Both the position numbers and the translations under genes were made by a program. From MH13 sp042140245 (GTDB taxonomy: Bacteria > Pseudomonadota > Alphaproteobacteria > Rhizobiales > MH13), in assembly GCF_042140245.1 (NCBI RefSeq), contig NZ_CP159483.1, forward strand, positions 3,796,281-3,860,280: a DNA stretch of 64,000 nucleotides. The letters run 5' to 3'. Below the pieces are notes generated by a model that saw only the letters and a program-made list of their open reading frames with translations, searched no databases and was not told where the DNA came from. Positions 1 to 8,317 of the stretch are shown piece after piece; position 1 is the first letter of the stretch, and every line of letters begins with the position of its first letter.

Positions 1-381
1 GAACGTGTCGCCGCAGAGCATCAGCATGGGCAGGCGGTTGGCATGGGCCAGCGCTGCAGCGGTCAAAAGGTTCGCGGTACCTGGGCCAGCTGAGGCGGTG
101 CAGAACATGAAGCGCTGGCGCAGATGGTATTTGGCATAAGCGGCTGCAGCGAAGCCCATCGACTGCTCATTCTGCCCGCGATAGAGCGGCAAGATATCCT
201 GCACATCGTAGAGCGCTTCACCCAGACACGGCACATTGCCGTGACCGAAGATGCCGAAGCCACCGCCGCAAAGCCGCGTTTTTTGGCCATCAATCTCGAT
301 GAACTGCGCCGTCAGATAGCGGACAATAGCCTGCGCTACTGTCAGCGTGATGGTTTCGCTTGCTTGCGAACCTTGGGACAT
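1..381 (-). CDS. iolD: 3D-(3,5/4)-trihydroxycyclohexane-1,2-dione hydrolase, IolD, 5' part only
   Basis: Only the first 127 codons are inside the window; the gene runs off the left edge. The translation has the N-terminal pyrimidine-binding domain of thiamine-diphosphate enzymes: LTVAQAIVRYL at the start, GGGFGIFGHGNVPCLGEAL, then YRGQNEQSMGFAAAAYAK, which carries the glutamate that activates thiamine diphosphate, and CTASAGPGTANLLTAAALAH. IolD hydrolyses the ring of the diketone made by IolE in myo-inositol breakdown in the cytoplasm. ATG at 381 is preferred over the in-frame ATG at 390 because AGGGG lies at a normal distance from it. It is divergent from the Gfo/Idh gene at 572 and shares the palindromic operator with it. 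Identity rests on the motifs and on iolE nearby. Confidence 0.85.
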   Translation of the reverse strand, partial: MSQGSQASETITLTVAQAIVRYLTAQFIEIDGQKTRLCGGGFGIFGHGNVPCLGEALYDVQDILPLYRGQNEQSMGFAAAAYAKYHLRQRFMFCTASAGPGTANLLTAAALAHANRLPMLMLCGDTF

Positions 382-492
382 CGTGTCCATCCCCTGTGAT
401 CAACTCATTTGTTTTTGGCGCATTGAACAGCGGATCAAACTTGCCCCAGCAAACTTGCCCATTGACCAAAACGCGATGTGAGGATACCGCTT

Positions 493-508
493 TTGCAACC
501 GGTTGCAA
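493..508. promoter_or_regulatory. LacI-type operator, copy 1 (iolD/Gfo-Idh divergent promoter)
   Basis: A perfect 16-bp palindrome, TTGCAACCGGTTGCAA, with the central CG step typical of LacI-family operators. It lies in the 190-bp gap between iolD (minus) and the dehydrogenase at 572 (plus). The identical 16-mer recurs at 6017-6032 just upstream of a LacI-family gene. That this LacI protein binds both sites is inference. Confidence 0.7.
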
Positions 509-571
509 TATGTTTTCACCCGCAACCGACGAAAACAGGTCCGAAACAACGGATTTCCGGGAGTGAGCCTC

Positions 572-1696
572 ATGCAAAACAGCCAGGAGATTGGCCAAGA
601 CATAGGCATCGGCATTGTCGGTGGCGGCTATATGGGCAAGGCTCACGCCGCTGCGATGAGCGCTGTTGGCGCGGTTTTTGAAACCAAACTGCGCCCGCGC
701 CTTGAGATGATCGCTGCCTCCAGTCAGGCCTCTGCGCAGCGCTATGCTGATGCGTTTGGCTTTGCGCGCGCTGCCTCTGACTGGAGCGAGTTGGTCAACG
801 ATCCTGCCGTTGAAGCGGTGGTGATTGCTTCACCGCAAGCGTTTCACCGTGAGATTGCAGAGGCCGCCTTTGCGCTCGGCAAACCTGTGTTCTGCGAGAA
901 GCCGCTCGGCGCCTCCATAGACGACGCGCGGGCCATGGTCGCGGCAGCGGAAGCCTCTGGCCAACCCAACATGGTGGGGTTCAACTATATCCGCACGCCT
1001 GCCTCTTCTTATGCGCGCCAGCTCATCGAAGAGGGTGTGATCGGAGACGTGACCTGGTTCCGCGGCGAGCACACCGAAGACTTTTTGGCTGACCCTGGAC
1101 TGCCCGCCAATTGGCGCACCGAAGATGATGCGTCCGGCACGCTGGGGGACCTGGCCCCACACATGATCAATTGTGCCTTGGCGCTGCTTGGCCCTATCGA
1201 GAGCGTGATGGGTGACTTTGAAACCGTGCACACATCGCGCGGTGGTGTGGCGGTGAAGAATGATGATCACGCTCAGATGATGTGCCGGTTCACGCGCGGC
1301 ACTATGGGGCACCTTTACTTCAGCCGCATCGCCACAGGCCGGAAGATGGGCTACGCCTATGAGATCCATGGCACCAAAGGCGCAATCCGCTTCGACCAGG
1401 AAGATCAGAACGCACTCTGGCTTTACAAGGCCGAAGGGCCGGAGGCGCAGCGCGGCTTTACAAAGATTCTGACCGGCCCGGCTCACCCCAACTATCTGGC
1501 GTTCTGCCAGGGCCCAGGCCACGGCACCGGCTATCAAGACCAAATCATCATTGAAGCGCGGGACTTTTTGACCGCCATTGAAACCGGCAAAGCCGTCTGG
1601 CCCACGTTCAAGGATGGGCTGGCGGTGAGCGAAGTGATCGAGGCCATCCGCGCCTCCAAAGCCAACAAGACTTGGGCACCCGTGGCCTCTTCCTAA
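572..1696 (+). CDS. Gfo/Idh/MocA family NAD(P)-dependent oxidoreductase (inositol-type dehydrogenase candidate)
   Basis: A 374-residue cytoplasmic dehydrogenase. The Rossmann fingerprint GIVGGGYMGKAHA is near residues 14-26, the family EKP motif is in CEKPLGAS (about residue 108), and a DLAPHMIN segment around 215 gives the usual Asp/His pair of the C-terminal domain. Start ATG 572 follows GGGAG; an upstream in-frame start at 503 would overlap the operator at 493-508 and lacks a ribosome binding site. It is followed after 11 bp by iolE and lies divergent to iolD, so a role in oxidising an inositol isomer or derivative is likely. The exact substrate cannot be read from the sequence; a second family member lies at 2626. 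Confidence 0.8.
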   Translation: MQNSQEIGQDIGIGIVGGGYMGKAHAAAMSAVGAVFETKLRPRLEMIAASSQASAQRYADAFGFARAASDWSELVNDPAVEAVVIASPQAFHREIAEAAFALGKPVFCEKPLGASIDDARAMVAAAEASGQPNMVGFNYIRTPASSYARQLIEEGVIGDVTWFRGEHTEDFLADPGLPANWRTEDDASGTLGDLAPHMINCALALLGPIESVMGDFETVHTSRGGVAVKNDDHAQMMCRFTRGTMGHLYFSRIATGRKMGYAYEIHGTKGAIRFDQEDQNALWLYKAEGPEAQRGFTKILTGPAHPNYLAFCQGPGHGTGYQDQIIIEARDFLTAIETGKAVWPTFKDGLAVSEVIEAIRASKANKTWAPVASS

Positions 1697-1707
1697 GGAT
1701 ATTCCCA

Positions 1708-2613
1708 ATGACTACCCCCACAGCCATTAAAATCGGCAATGCACCCTGCTCCTGGGGCGTGGAGTTTGCAGGCGATCCACGCAACCCCGATTGGCGATCG
1801 GTGCTGAAAGACAATGCGGCAGCGGGCTACAAAGGCATTGAACTGGGTCCGGTCGGGTTCATGCCCGAGGATCCGCCGCAGGTGGCCGATGCCTTGGCCG
1901 AGCACGATCTGGAACTGATCGGTGGTGTGATCTTCCGCGCCTTTCACGACCCCGCCCAGTGGGACGATGTGCTCGACGGGTCGGTGCGCACCTGCAAAGC
2001 GCTCACCGCCCATGGCGCCAAGCATCTGGTGATCATCGACAGCATTTCGCCGCGCCGCGCACCGACCGCAGGCCGCGCCGATGCCGCTGAACAGATGGAC
2101 CCGACCGAGTGGGCAGCTTATCGCGACCGCATCGCCCATGTGGCAAAAATGGGAGCCGAAGAGTATGGGCTGACGGTGGGCATCCACGCCCATGCGGGCG
2201 GTTTCATGGACTTTGAGCCGGAGCTGGAACGCTTACTGGATGAGGTGGACGAGAGCATCCTCAAAATCTGCTTCGACACAGGGCACCATTCCTATGCGGG
2301 CTTTGATCCGGTGGCGTTCATGAAGCGGCATATGGACCGTATCTCCTACATGCACTTCAAGGATATCGACCCGGTGGTGAAGGCCGATGTAATCGCCAAG
2401 CGCACCGGCTTTTATGACGCGTGCGGACAAGGCATTTTCTGCAAACTTGGGCTGGGTGATGTGGACTTTCCCGAAGTCCACCAGGTGTTGCTGGATGCAG
2501 GCTTTGAGGGCTGGTGCACGGTGGAACAAGACATCGATCCAACGCTCGGCAACACCGACCCGCTGGCCGACGCCAAATACAATCGCGACTATCTCGCCTC
2601 CATCGGTTTTTAG
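1708..2613 (+). CDS. iolE: Inosose dehydratase, IolE
   Basis: A 301-residue TIM-barrel protein of the xylose-isomerase-like superfamily. The N-terminal NAPCSWGVEF is the hallmark of IolE, and metal-binding segments are visible in HAHAGGFMDFEPE, CFDTGHHSYAGFD and MHFKDID. IolE removes water from 2-keto-myo-inositol to give the diketone used by IolD. ATG 1708 is chosen because AAGGAT lies about 7 bases upstream; an earlier ATG at 1672 would overlap the previous gene. It sits between two Gfo/Idh dehydrogenases in one operon, and iolD is on the facing strand, so three pathway steps are clustered here. Confidence 0.85.
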   Translation: MTTPTAIKIGNAPCSWGVEFAGDPRNPDWRSVLKDNAAAGYKGIELGPVGFMPEDPPQVADALAEHDLELIGGVIFRAFHDPAQWDDVLDGSVRTCKALTAHGAKHLVIIDSISPRRAPTAGRADAAEQMDPTEWAAYRDRIAHVAKMGAEEYGLTVGIHAHAGGFMDFEPELERLLDEVDESILKICFDTGHHSYAGFDPVAFMKRHMDRISYMHFKDIDPVVKADVIAKRTGFYDACGQGIFCKLGLGDVDFPEVHQVLLDAGFEGWCTVEQDIDPTLGNTDPLADAKYNRDYLASIGF

Positions 2614-2625
2614 AAGGCTCAAACT

Positions 2626-3783
2626 ATGAAACGTCTATCTTGGGGTATGGTCGGCGGTGGCGAAGGCAGTCAGATCGGTCCGGCGCATCGTATGGGAGCC
2701 ATGGCCGATGGGCACTTCACGCTGGCTGCGGGCGCGCTGGACCACAATCCAGAGGCCGGGCGCGCCTATGCGCAAACGCTTGGCATCGCTGAAGACCGTG
2801 CCTATGGCGACTGGAAAGAAATGCTGAAGGGTGAGAAGGACCGCCCGGACCGCATCGATCTTGTGACCGTCGCGACACCCAACTCCACCCACTATGAGAT
2901 CACCAAAGCCTTCCTGGACGCTGGGTTTCACGTGCTTTGTGAAAAGCCGATGACCATGACCGTGGAAGAGGGCGAAGACATTGTGCGCACCGTGCGTGCG
3001 TCAGGCAAAGTGTGTGCCGTCAACTACGCCTACAGCGCCTATCCGATGATCCGCCACATGCGGCACATGGTGGATGCTGGAGATCTTGGTGCCATCCGCA
3101 CGGTGGTTGCCAATTTCAGCCATGGCCATCACGCAGCAGGCGATGATGCGGACAATCCGCGCGTGCGCTGGCGCTATGATCCGGCGCAGGCGGGCGTGTC
3201 CGGGCAGATGGCCGATTGCGGCATCCATGCCCTGCATCTGGCGAGCTTTATTGCAGGCGATGAGGTTGAAAAGCTGTCGGCTGATTTCGCCTCCACGGTT
3301 TCAGGCCGGGTGCTGGAAGATGATGCGATGGTGAACTTTCGCACCGCCAAAGGCACGGTCGGGCGGCTGTGGACATCCACGATTGCGCTTGGCCGTCAGC
3401 ACGGCCTCGATATTCAAATTTTTGGCGAGAAAGGTGGCCTGCGCTGGGCATCTGAACAGCCAAACCAGGTCTATTGGAGCCCGCTAGGAGGCCGCACGCA
3501 GATCATCGAGAAAGGCGAAGCTGGCATCTCCGACATGGCCGCGCGCCTATCCCGTGTGCCGATTGCCCACCCAGAAGGTTTCCCGCTGGCTGTGGCCAAC
3601 ATCTACGTGGATTTGGCGGCAGCAATTCACGCGCAGAAGTCTGGCGAGGCGCTTGATCCAGTGGCCAACCATTTTCCCAAAGCTGAGGACGGTCTGCGCT
3701 CTATGGCAGCGGTCTATGCCAGCGTGGAATCGGCCAAACAGAAAGGCGCCTGGGTGGATGCAAGACCGCCAATGTTTCGGTAG
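2626..3783 (+). CDS. Second Gfo/Idh/MocA family oxidoreductase
   Basis: A 385-residue protein with the NAD(P)-binding start GMVGGGEGSQIGPAH, the EKP motif in CEKPMTMTVEEGE (about residues 104-116) and MADCGIHALHLASF near 205, which supplies the conserved Asp/His of the family. AGAAGG lies 8 bases before ATG. It is the third gene of the operon, 12 bp after iolE. It is only distantly like the dehydrogenase at 572, so the two probably act on different inositol isomers or on different steps such as epimer interconversion. That assignment is inferred from position alone. Confidence 0.8.
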   Translation: MKRLSWGMVGGGEGSQIGPAHRMGAMADGHFTLAAGALDHNPEAGRAYAQTLGIAEDRAYGDWKEMLKGEKDRPDRIDLVTVATPNSTHYEITKAFLDAGFHVLCEKPMTMTVEEGEDIVRTVRASGKVCAVNYAYSAYPMIRHMRHMVDAGDLGAIRTVVANFSHGHHAAGDDADNPRVRWRYDPAQAGVSGQMADCGIHALHLASFIAGDEVEKLSADFASTVSGRVLEDDAMVNFRTAKGTVGRLWTSTIALGRQHGLDIQIFGEKGGLRWASEQPNQVYWSPLGGRTQIIEKGEAGISDMAARLSRVPIAHPEGFPLAVANIYVDLAAAIHAQKSGEALDPVANHFPKAEDGLRSMAAVYASVESAKQKGAWVDARPPMFR

Positions 3784-4044
3784 GGGTGGTTGCCAGAAGC
3801 TAGAGTGAGGGTGTCAGCGGCGGCTTAGAGCCCAACCTGGATTTTCGTCAGCGTGCAGCGAATGACTGAAGCTCAATTGAGTGTTTCAAACGATCAGGGT
3901 AGCATGTGCATGCGGCCTTGCTCGGGCCTCCCCCCTCCACCGGGGCAGCATCTCACATGCGGAGCGATACCAATTCGAACCCAACCTGTTCGAGCCCGCG
4001 CATAAGGAGGGATTGCGGAGACCGCTCGAAAGAGGAGGTTCAAG

Positions 4045-4758
4045 ATGAAACTGTCATCACCAATCTATAAGCTCAAGCGTCGGGCAAAGTTGCTGGCACG
4101 CGACAACAACATTCGACTACACGAGGCACTCAACCAGATTGCCACCAAAGAAGGCTTCAAGGATTGGAGCCACTTGGCCTCCAACTACTCCGAAACGACA
4201 CCTGCCGAGAAGATCATTCGCCAGATGAGTTCCGGCGATATGGTGCTTATCGGTGCTCGCCCGGGACACGGCAAAACCCTTTTGGGGTTGGAACTGATTG
4301 CTTTGGCTGAAAGAATCAATCGAACGGGCTATATTTTCACGTTGCACTACAATGAAACGGATGTCTGGGATCGGTTTGAAAAGCTTGGCTTTAATCCCAG
4401 AGAATCTGATGGTCGCGTTTTCGTTGATACCTCGGACAACATCTGCGCAGCACATATTATCGAGCGCCTCAAAAAAACTCTCGATCAGGCATTGATCGTT
4501 GTCGATTACTTACAGCTATTAGATCAAAAGCGAAGCAATCCACCACTTGATGAACAAGTCCGGGCGCTAAAGACGTTTGCCACCGAACGTGGGGCGATTG
4601 TCGTCATGATCTCACAGATCGACCGGGCATTTGAGCTATCCTCAATTGGCTTGCCAGGCATTGATGACATCCGCTTGCCAAATCCCGTCGATCTGTCGCT
4701 TTTCGATAAAAAATGCTTCTTACATGACGGCAAAGTCCAGATAGAGATGGCAGCATAG
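4045..4758 (+). CDS. Orphan DnaB/RecA-fold ATPase with N-terminal WSHL-type domain
   Basis: A 237-residue protein. Residues 1-47 form a basic helical segment ending in GFKDWSHLAS. From about residue 65 there is a RecA-fold ATPase: GDMVLIGARPGHGKT is a Walker A motif like that of replicative helicases, LIVVDYLQLL (about 150-160) is a DnaB-type Walker B, and VVMISQIDRA resembles the sensor strand. Full DnaB is about twice as long and has an N-terminal primase-binding domain; this protein has only the ATPase core and should not act as the replicative helicase. Codon use is more AT-rich than in its neighbours. AGGAGG precedes the ATG. Small proteins of this build are usually annotated simply as DNA helicase; the function is unknown. 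Confidence 0.7.
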   Translation: MKLSSPIYKLKRRAKLLARDNNIRLHEALNQIATKEGFKDWSHLASNYSETTPAEKIIRQMSSGDMVLIGARPGHGKTLLGLELIALAERINRTGYIFTLHYNETDVWDRFEKLGFNPRESDGRVFVDTSDNICAAHIIERLKKTLDQALIVVDYLQLLDQKRSNPPLDEQVRALKTFATERGAIVVMISQIDRAFELSSIGLPGIDDIRLPNPVDLSLFDKKCFLHDGKVQIEMAA

Positions 4759-4842
4759 ACTGGTTTAACCTACTTCGCGGACGTTCGGTGAAGGTCCACC
4801 GACCTGACGACCGCGCCGAGCTGAACGAAACCTACTCCCATT

Positions 4843-4881
4843 TCGTCATCCCGGATGGCCTATGGCCGTCCGGGATGACGA
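4843..4881. repeat. Long inverted repeat between convergent genes (REP-like element or two-way terminator)
   Basis: Arms 4843-4855 and 4869-4881 are 13-bp perfect complements (TCGTCATCCCGGA and its reverse complement), and the 13-base centre can fold again through GGCC/GGCC around TAT. It lies between the ATPase gene (plus) and the LacI gene (minus). There is no T-run on either side, so a simple intrinsic terminator is not clearly supported; palindromes of this look are often dispersed intergenic repeats in alphaproteobacteria. Only this copy is present in the window. Confidence 0.6.
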
Positions 4882-4907
4882 TCGAGCGAATTGGTAACAC
4901 CATCGGC

Positions 4908-5921
4908 CTACACCTCCGGCAAGGTCCCCCTTCGTACAACCCGGCAAGGAAAGAGCCGCGCTTCGGGGTAGCGGTCAGGCTCGTCGAGCATGGACACCAC
5001 AAGCTCGATGGATGAGCTTACAATCTGCGAAATCGGCTGGTGAATGGTGCTGAGATCAATGTTCTCCCAGCGGGCCATTTCCATATCGTTGAGGCCGATC
5101 AGCCCAATATCCTCGGGTACTTTCTTGCCGGCATGCTGAAGCGCCGACAGCACGCCGATGGTCAACACATCATCGCCGCAGAAATAGGCCTGCGCCATCG
5201 CGCTTTGATCTTTCAGCAACCTCGTCATCTCATCGCGACCGGCATCGAACGAATAGGCTTTGGCAAAGCTGTAGCGCAGCTTGATGCCCGAATGGCGCGC
5301 GATCTCGGTGGTGAAACCAGTGTAACGATCTTGGGTCGAGGTCGCTGATTCTGGGCCACCCAAAAAGGCAACATCGGTGTAGCCACAAGCGATCAACTCG
5401 CGCGCTGCCATCCGTCCGCATTCCACATTGTCGATGCCAACAACATGCACTTTCGGGCTGGTTGTATGCCGCCCAAAAGAATGGACCACCGGAATGCCCG
5501 CCTCTTTGAACGCTTTGGCGAAATCCGGGCTGAGGGTGGATGAGGCGACGATCACCCCGTCGACCGAGTATTGCCGCACCATGCGCACCGATTTTTCGGG
5601 ATCGGTTTCATCGGTCAGATTGACCAGCAATGGTCGAAGGCCCCGGTCCTGAAGTCCGCGGGTGAAAAGATCGAAGACCTGCAAAAAGATTGGGTTGTGG
5701 AAGTTGTTTGAAATCAGTCCGATCAGCTTGGTACGACCGGTTGTCAGCGATGAGGCCAGCGCGTTTGGGTGATAGCCAAGCTCCCGTGCCGCACGCTCCA
5801 CCTTCTGGCGCATCTTGGCCGATACCGACGCACCATCGGTGAACGTTCGCGAGACCGCCGAGCGGGAAACTCCAGCTCGCAGCGCCACATCCTTCAGCGT
5901 TACATTCATGCCCATTTCCAT
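4908..5921 (-). CDS. LacI-family transcriptional regulator (probable inositol-regulon repressor)
   Basis: About 337 residues. The N-terminal helix-turn-helix reads VTLKDVALRAGVSRSAVSR and is followed by the hinge helix region NALASSLTTGRT and a periplasmic-binding-protein-like effector domain with IGLISNNFHNPIF and VIGLNDMEMARW-like strands near the end. Three in-frame ATG codons (5921, 5915, 5909) precede the helix-turn-helix and none has a clear ribosome binding site, so the exact start is uncertain. It is divergent from the sugar-binding-protein gene at 6119, with a perfect LacI-type palindrome (6017-6032) between them; the same palindrome occurs upstream of iolD. Autoregulation and control of both blocks is inferred. 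Confidence 0.88.
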   Translation of the reverse strand: MEMGMNVTLKDVALRAGVSRSAVSRTFTDGASVSAKMRQKVERAARELGYHPNALASSLTTGRTKLIGLISNNFHNPIFLQVFDLFTRGLQDRGLRPLLVNLTDETDPEKSVRMVRQYSVDGVIVASSTLSPDFAKAFKEAGIPVVHSFGRHTTSPKVHVVGIDNVECGRMAARELIACGYTDVAFLGGPESATSTQDRYTGFTTEIARHSGIKLRYSFAKAYSFDAGRDEMTRLLKDQSAMAQAYFCGDDVLTIGVLSALQHAGKKVPEDIGLIGLNDMEMARWENIDLSTIHQPISQIVSSSIELVVSMLDEPDRYPEARLFPCRVVRRGTLPEV

Positions 5922-6016
5922 CGCGACACGGCGACTTGCCCGGCGCGTTCCCTTCCAGCTCCCGCGTTCCAAGCGCTTGAACTACCACCAGAAAGAATGG
6001 CGGTGTAGCTTCAATT

Positions 6017-6032
6017 TTGCAACCGGTTGCAA
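6017..6032. promoter_or_regulatory. LacI-type operator, copy 2 (lacI/ABC transporter divergent promoter)
   Basis: TTGCAACCGGTTGCAA, identical to the palindrome at 493-508, about 95 bp upstream of the LacI start and 86 bp upstream of the binding-protein start. The flanks TTTT on the left and A-rich on the right also match the first copy in part. Confidence 0.7.
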
Positions 6033-6118
6033 ATACAGTCGCGCTGTGCTTTGCTCCGCGATGAAGGGGAGCAACCCCCTCGCAAGCAAGAACAACCACA
6101 TTGTCTGGGAGGACAATC

Positions 6119-7069
6119 ATGAAATCGCTTCTCGCGAAATTTGCACTTGCAACTGCCGTCATCGCTGCGCCGATGATGAGCGCAACCGTGGTCCATGCCG
6201 AAGGCGAGCGTTATGTGCTGGTCAGCCACGCACCTGACTCCGATAGCTGGTGGAACACCATCAAGAATGGCATCGCTTTGGCCGGTGAGCAGCTTGGCGT
6301 TGAAGTTGAGTATCGCAACCCGCCAACCGGTGACATTGCCGACATGGCACGCATCATCGAGCAGGCCGCTGCTTCCAGCCCGAATGGCATCATCACTACC
6401 TTGGCTGATTATGACGTGCTGCAAGGCCCAATCACCAATGCGGTCGACCAAGGCATCAACGTCATCATCATGAACACCGGTACGCCTGAGCAGGCCCGTG
6501 AAGTGGGCGCTCTGATGTATGTCGGTCAGCCCGAATATGATGCTGGTTTCGCCGCTGGACAGCGCGCAGCTGACGAAGGCGTGACGAGCTTCCTGTGTGT
6601 GAACCACGCTATTCAGCAGCCAACTGTTGGTGAGCGCTGCCGCGGCTATGCCGACGGTCTAGGTGTGGATCTCGGCGATTCGATGATGGACTCCGGCACG
6701 GACCCTGCGGAGATCAAGAACAAGGTTCTGGCCTACCTCTCAGCCAACCCTGACACCGATGGCATCCTGACCCTCGGTCCTGTCTCTGCCGATCCAACCA
6801 TTGCGGCTCTGGAAGAAAACGGCATGGCCGGTGACATCCACTTCGGCACCTTCGATTTGGGCGCAGAGATTGTGGAAGCCATCAAAGATGGCACCATCAA
6901 CTGGGGCATCGACCAGCAGCCATTCCTGCAGGCCTATCTGCCTGTTGTGGTTCTGGCCAACTATGATCGCTACGGCGTGCTGCCAGGCAACAACATCAAC
7001 TCCGGCCCAGGTTTTGTGACCGCTGATGGCCTGGAGCTGGTTGAAGAGTTTGCTGGCGAATATCGCTAA
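6119..7069 (+). CDS. Sugar ABC transporter periplasmic binding protein (inositol-type candidate)
   Basis: A 316-residue protein. A Sec signal peptide covers about the first 27 residues, ending in VVHAEGE. The mature part begins YVLVSHAPDSDSWW and has the ribose-binding-protein fold, with NPPTGDIADMARIIEQA, QGINVIIMNTG and LGPVSADPTIAAL segments. GGGAGG lies 6 bases before ATG 6119. It is the first gene of a binding protein/permease/ATPase operon, divergent from the LacI gene and sharing its operator with the iol block, which makes an inositol or related cyclitol the likely ligand. The ligand is inference; the fold is shared by many sugar-binding proteins. Confidence 0.82.
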   Translation: MKSLLAKFALATAVIAAPMMSATVVHAEGERYVLVSHAPDSDSWWNTIKNGIALAGEQLGVEVEYRNPPTGDIADMARIIEQAAASSPNGIITTLADYDVLQGPITNAVDQGINVIIMNTGTPEQAREVGALMYVGQPEYDAGFAAGQRAADEGVTSFLCVNHAIQQPTVGERCRGYADGLGVDLGDSMMDSGTDPAEIKNKVLAYLSANPDTDGILTLGPVSADPTIAALEENGMAGDIHFGTFDLGAEIVEAIKDGTINWGIDQQPFLQAYLPVVVLANYDRYGVLPGNNINSGPGFVTADGLELVEEFAGEYR

Positions 7070-7087
7070 CCTCCCTGCAGCGTAGGG

Positions 7088-7153
7088 GGTGGGTGTTTCG
7101 GAGCACCCACCTCCCATTCGTCACCTGGCCACGCCCCTGGCGTGGCCTCTTTT
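7088..7153 (+). terminator. Tandem hairpins after binding-protein gene (attenuating terminator)
   Basis: The first stem pairs GGTGGGTG (7088-7095) with CACCCACC (7104-7111). The second pairs GGCCACGCC (7127-7135) with GGCGTGGCC (7139-7147) around a three-base loop and is followed by TCTTTT, a good intrinsic terminator. It lies between the binding-protein and permease genes, so it should let only part of transcription pass and may protect the upstream mRNA. Confidence 0.7.
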
Positions 7154-7191
7154 GCTTAAAGCGCCGAAACACGCGCGATAGGGGGACCATC

Positions 7192-8316
7192 ATGTCAGAG
7201 GCGGCCACAACGCCTGAAGCGAGCGATGAACGCGTCAAAGAGATGTCGGCGTTTCGCAAGGCACTCATCCGGCCCGAACTGGGCGGTATCGTCGGCACAT
7301 TTGCCGTTTTCACTTTCTTCTTACTGTTTGCCTTCGACAGCGGCATGTTCGCCGCACAAGGCGTTCTCAACTGGTCGATTGTTTCGGCCCAATTCATGAT
7401 CATTGCCGTCGGCGCGTGTCTGTTGATGATCGCCGGTGAGTTCGATCTTTCTGTTGGCTCCATGATCGGCTTTGCCGGCATGATGATCGCCATTATGGGC
7501 GTCACGCTGGGCTGGCCGATTTGGATTTCGATCATCTTGACCTTTGCGATCTGCTTGGCGATCGGCGCGCTCAACGGCTTCATTGTGATCCGAACGGGGT
7601 TGCCGAGCTTCATTGTGACGCTGGCTTTCCTGTTTATTCTGCGCGGTTTCACGATCTACCTGCCGCAGACGATTGAAAACAAAACCATCATTGGCGGCAT
7701 CCGTGATGCGGCTGAAGGCGATTGGCTGGCCCCAGTGTTTGGCGGCAAAGTCGGTGGCGGATTCTTCCAATGGCTGGGTGACAACGATCTGATCGCAACC
7801 TTTGAGCGCGGCAACCGTGCTGGCGAGGCGGTGATCGACGGCATTCCAATGCTGATCGTCTGGGCGATTATTCTGGTTGTGTTTGGACATGTGCTGCTGA
7901 CCAAAACCCGCTTCGGCAACTGGATCTATGCCGCTGGTGGCGATGCTGAATCCGCACGCAACTCCGGTGTGCCGGTGAACCGGGTGAAAATCCTGATGTT
8001 CATGTTCACCGCGTTCTGCGCGACCGTCTTTGCCACCTGCCAGGTGATGGAGTTTGGTTCGGCTGGTGCTGACCGTGGCTTGCTCAAAGAGTTCGAAGCC
8101 ATCATCGCCGTGGTGATTGGTGGCGCTTTGCTAACCGGCGGCTACGGCTCTGTGATCGGCGCGGCATTGGGCGCCCTCATCTTCGGTGTTGTCCAGCAAG
8201 GCCTATTCTTCGCCGGGGTGGAGAGTTCGCTCTTCCGCGTTTTCCTGGGTGTCATTCTGCTCGGTGCGGTGATCTTGAACACCTACATCCGCCGCATGAT
8301 CACGGGGGAGCGCTGA
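7192..8316 (+). CDS. Sugar ABC transporter permease
   Basis: A 374-residue inner-membrane protein of the ribose/fructose permease class. Hydrophobic segments run from about residue 28 to the end, with the family signature GEFDLSVGSMIGFAGM near residue 82 and AVVIGGALLTGGYGSVIGA near 305. A hydrophilic stretch of about 60 residues (EAAEGDWLAP to AVIDG) lies between two membrane helices and is longer than in RbsC. Start ATG 7192 follows GGGGGA. The next gene begins 1 bp after its stop, so both are co-translated. It forms the pore for the ligand delivered by the binding protein at 6119. Confidence 0.88.
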   Translation: MSEAATTPEASDERVKEMSAFRKALIRPELGGIVGTFAVFTFFLLFAFDSGMFAAQGVLNWSIVSAQFMIIAVGACLLMIAGEFDLSVGSMIGFAGMMIAIMGVTLGWPIWISIILTFAICLAIGALNGFIVIRTGLPSFIVTLAFLFILRGFTIYLPQTIENKTIIGGIRDAAEGDWLAPVFGGKVGGGFFQWLGDNDLIATFERGNRAGEAVIDGIPMLIVWAIILVVFGHVLLTKTRFGNWIYAAGGDAESARNSGVPVNRVKILMFMFTAFCATVFATCQVMEFGSAGADRGLLKEFEAIIAVVIGGALLTGGYGSVIGAALGALIFGVVQQGLFFAGVESSLFRVFLGVILLGAVILNTYIRRMITGER

Positions 8317-8317
8317 T

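Noticed and set aside
3902..3960. GCATGTG and CACATGC inverted pair upstream of the mini-DnaB gene, considered as a structured RNA
   Set aside because: Seven-base arms with a 45-base spacer and poor inner pairing; nothing matches a known riboswitch or small RNA. The 261-bp gap otherwise shows only the ribosome binding site.
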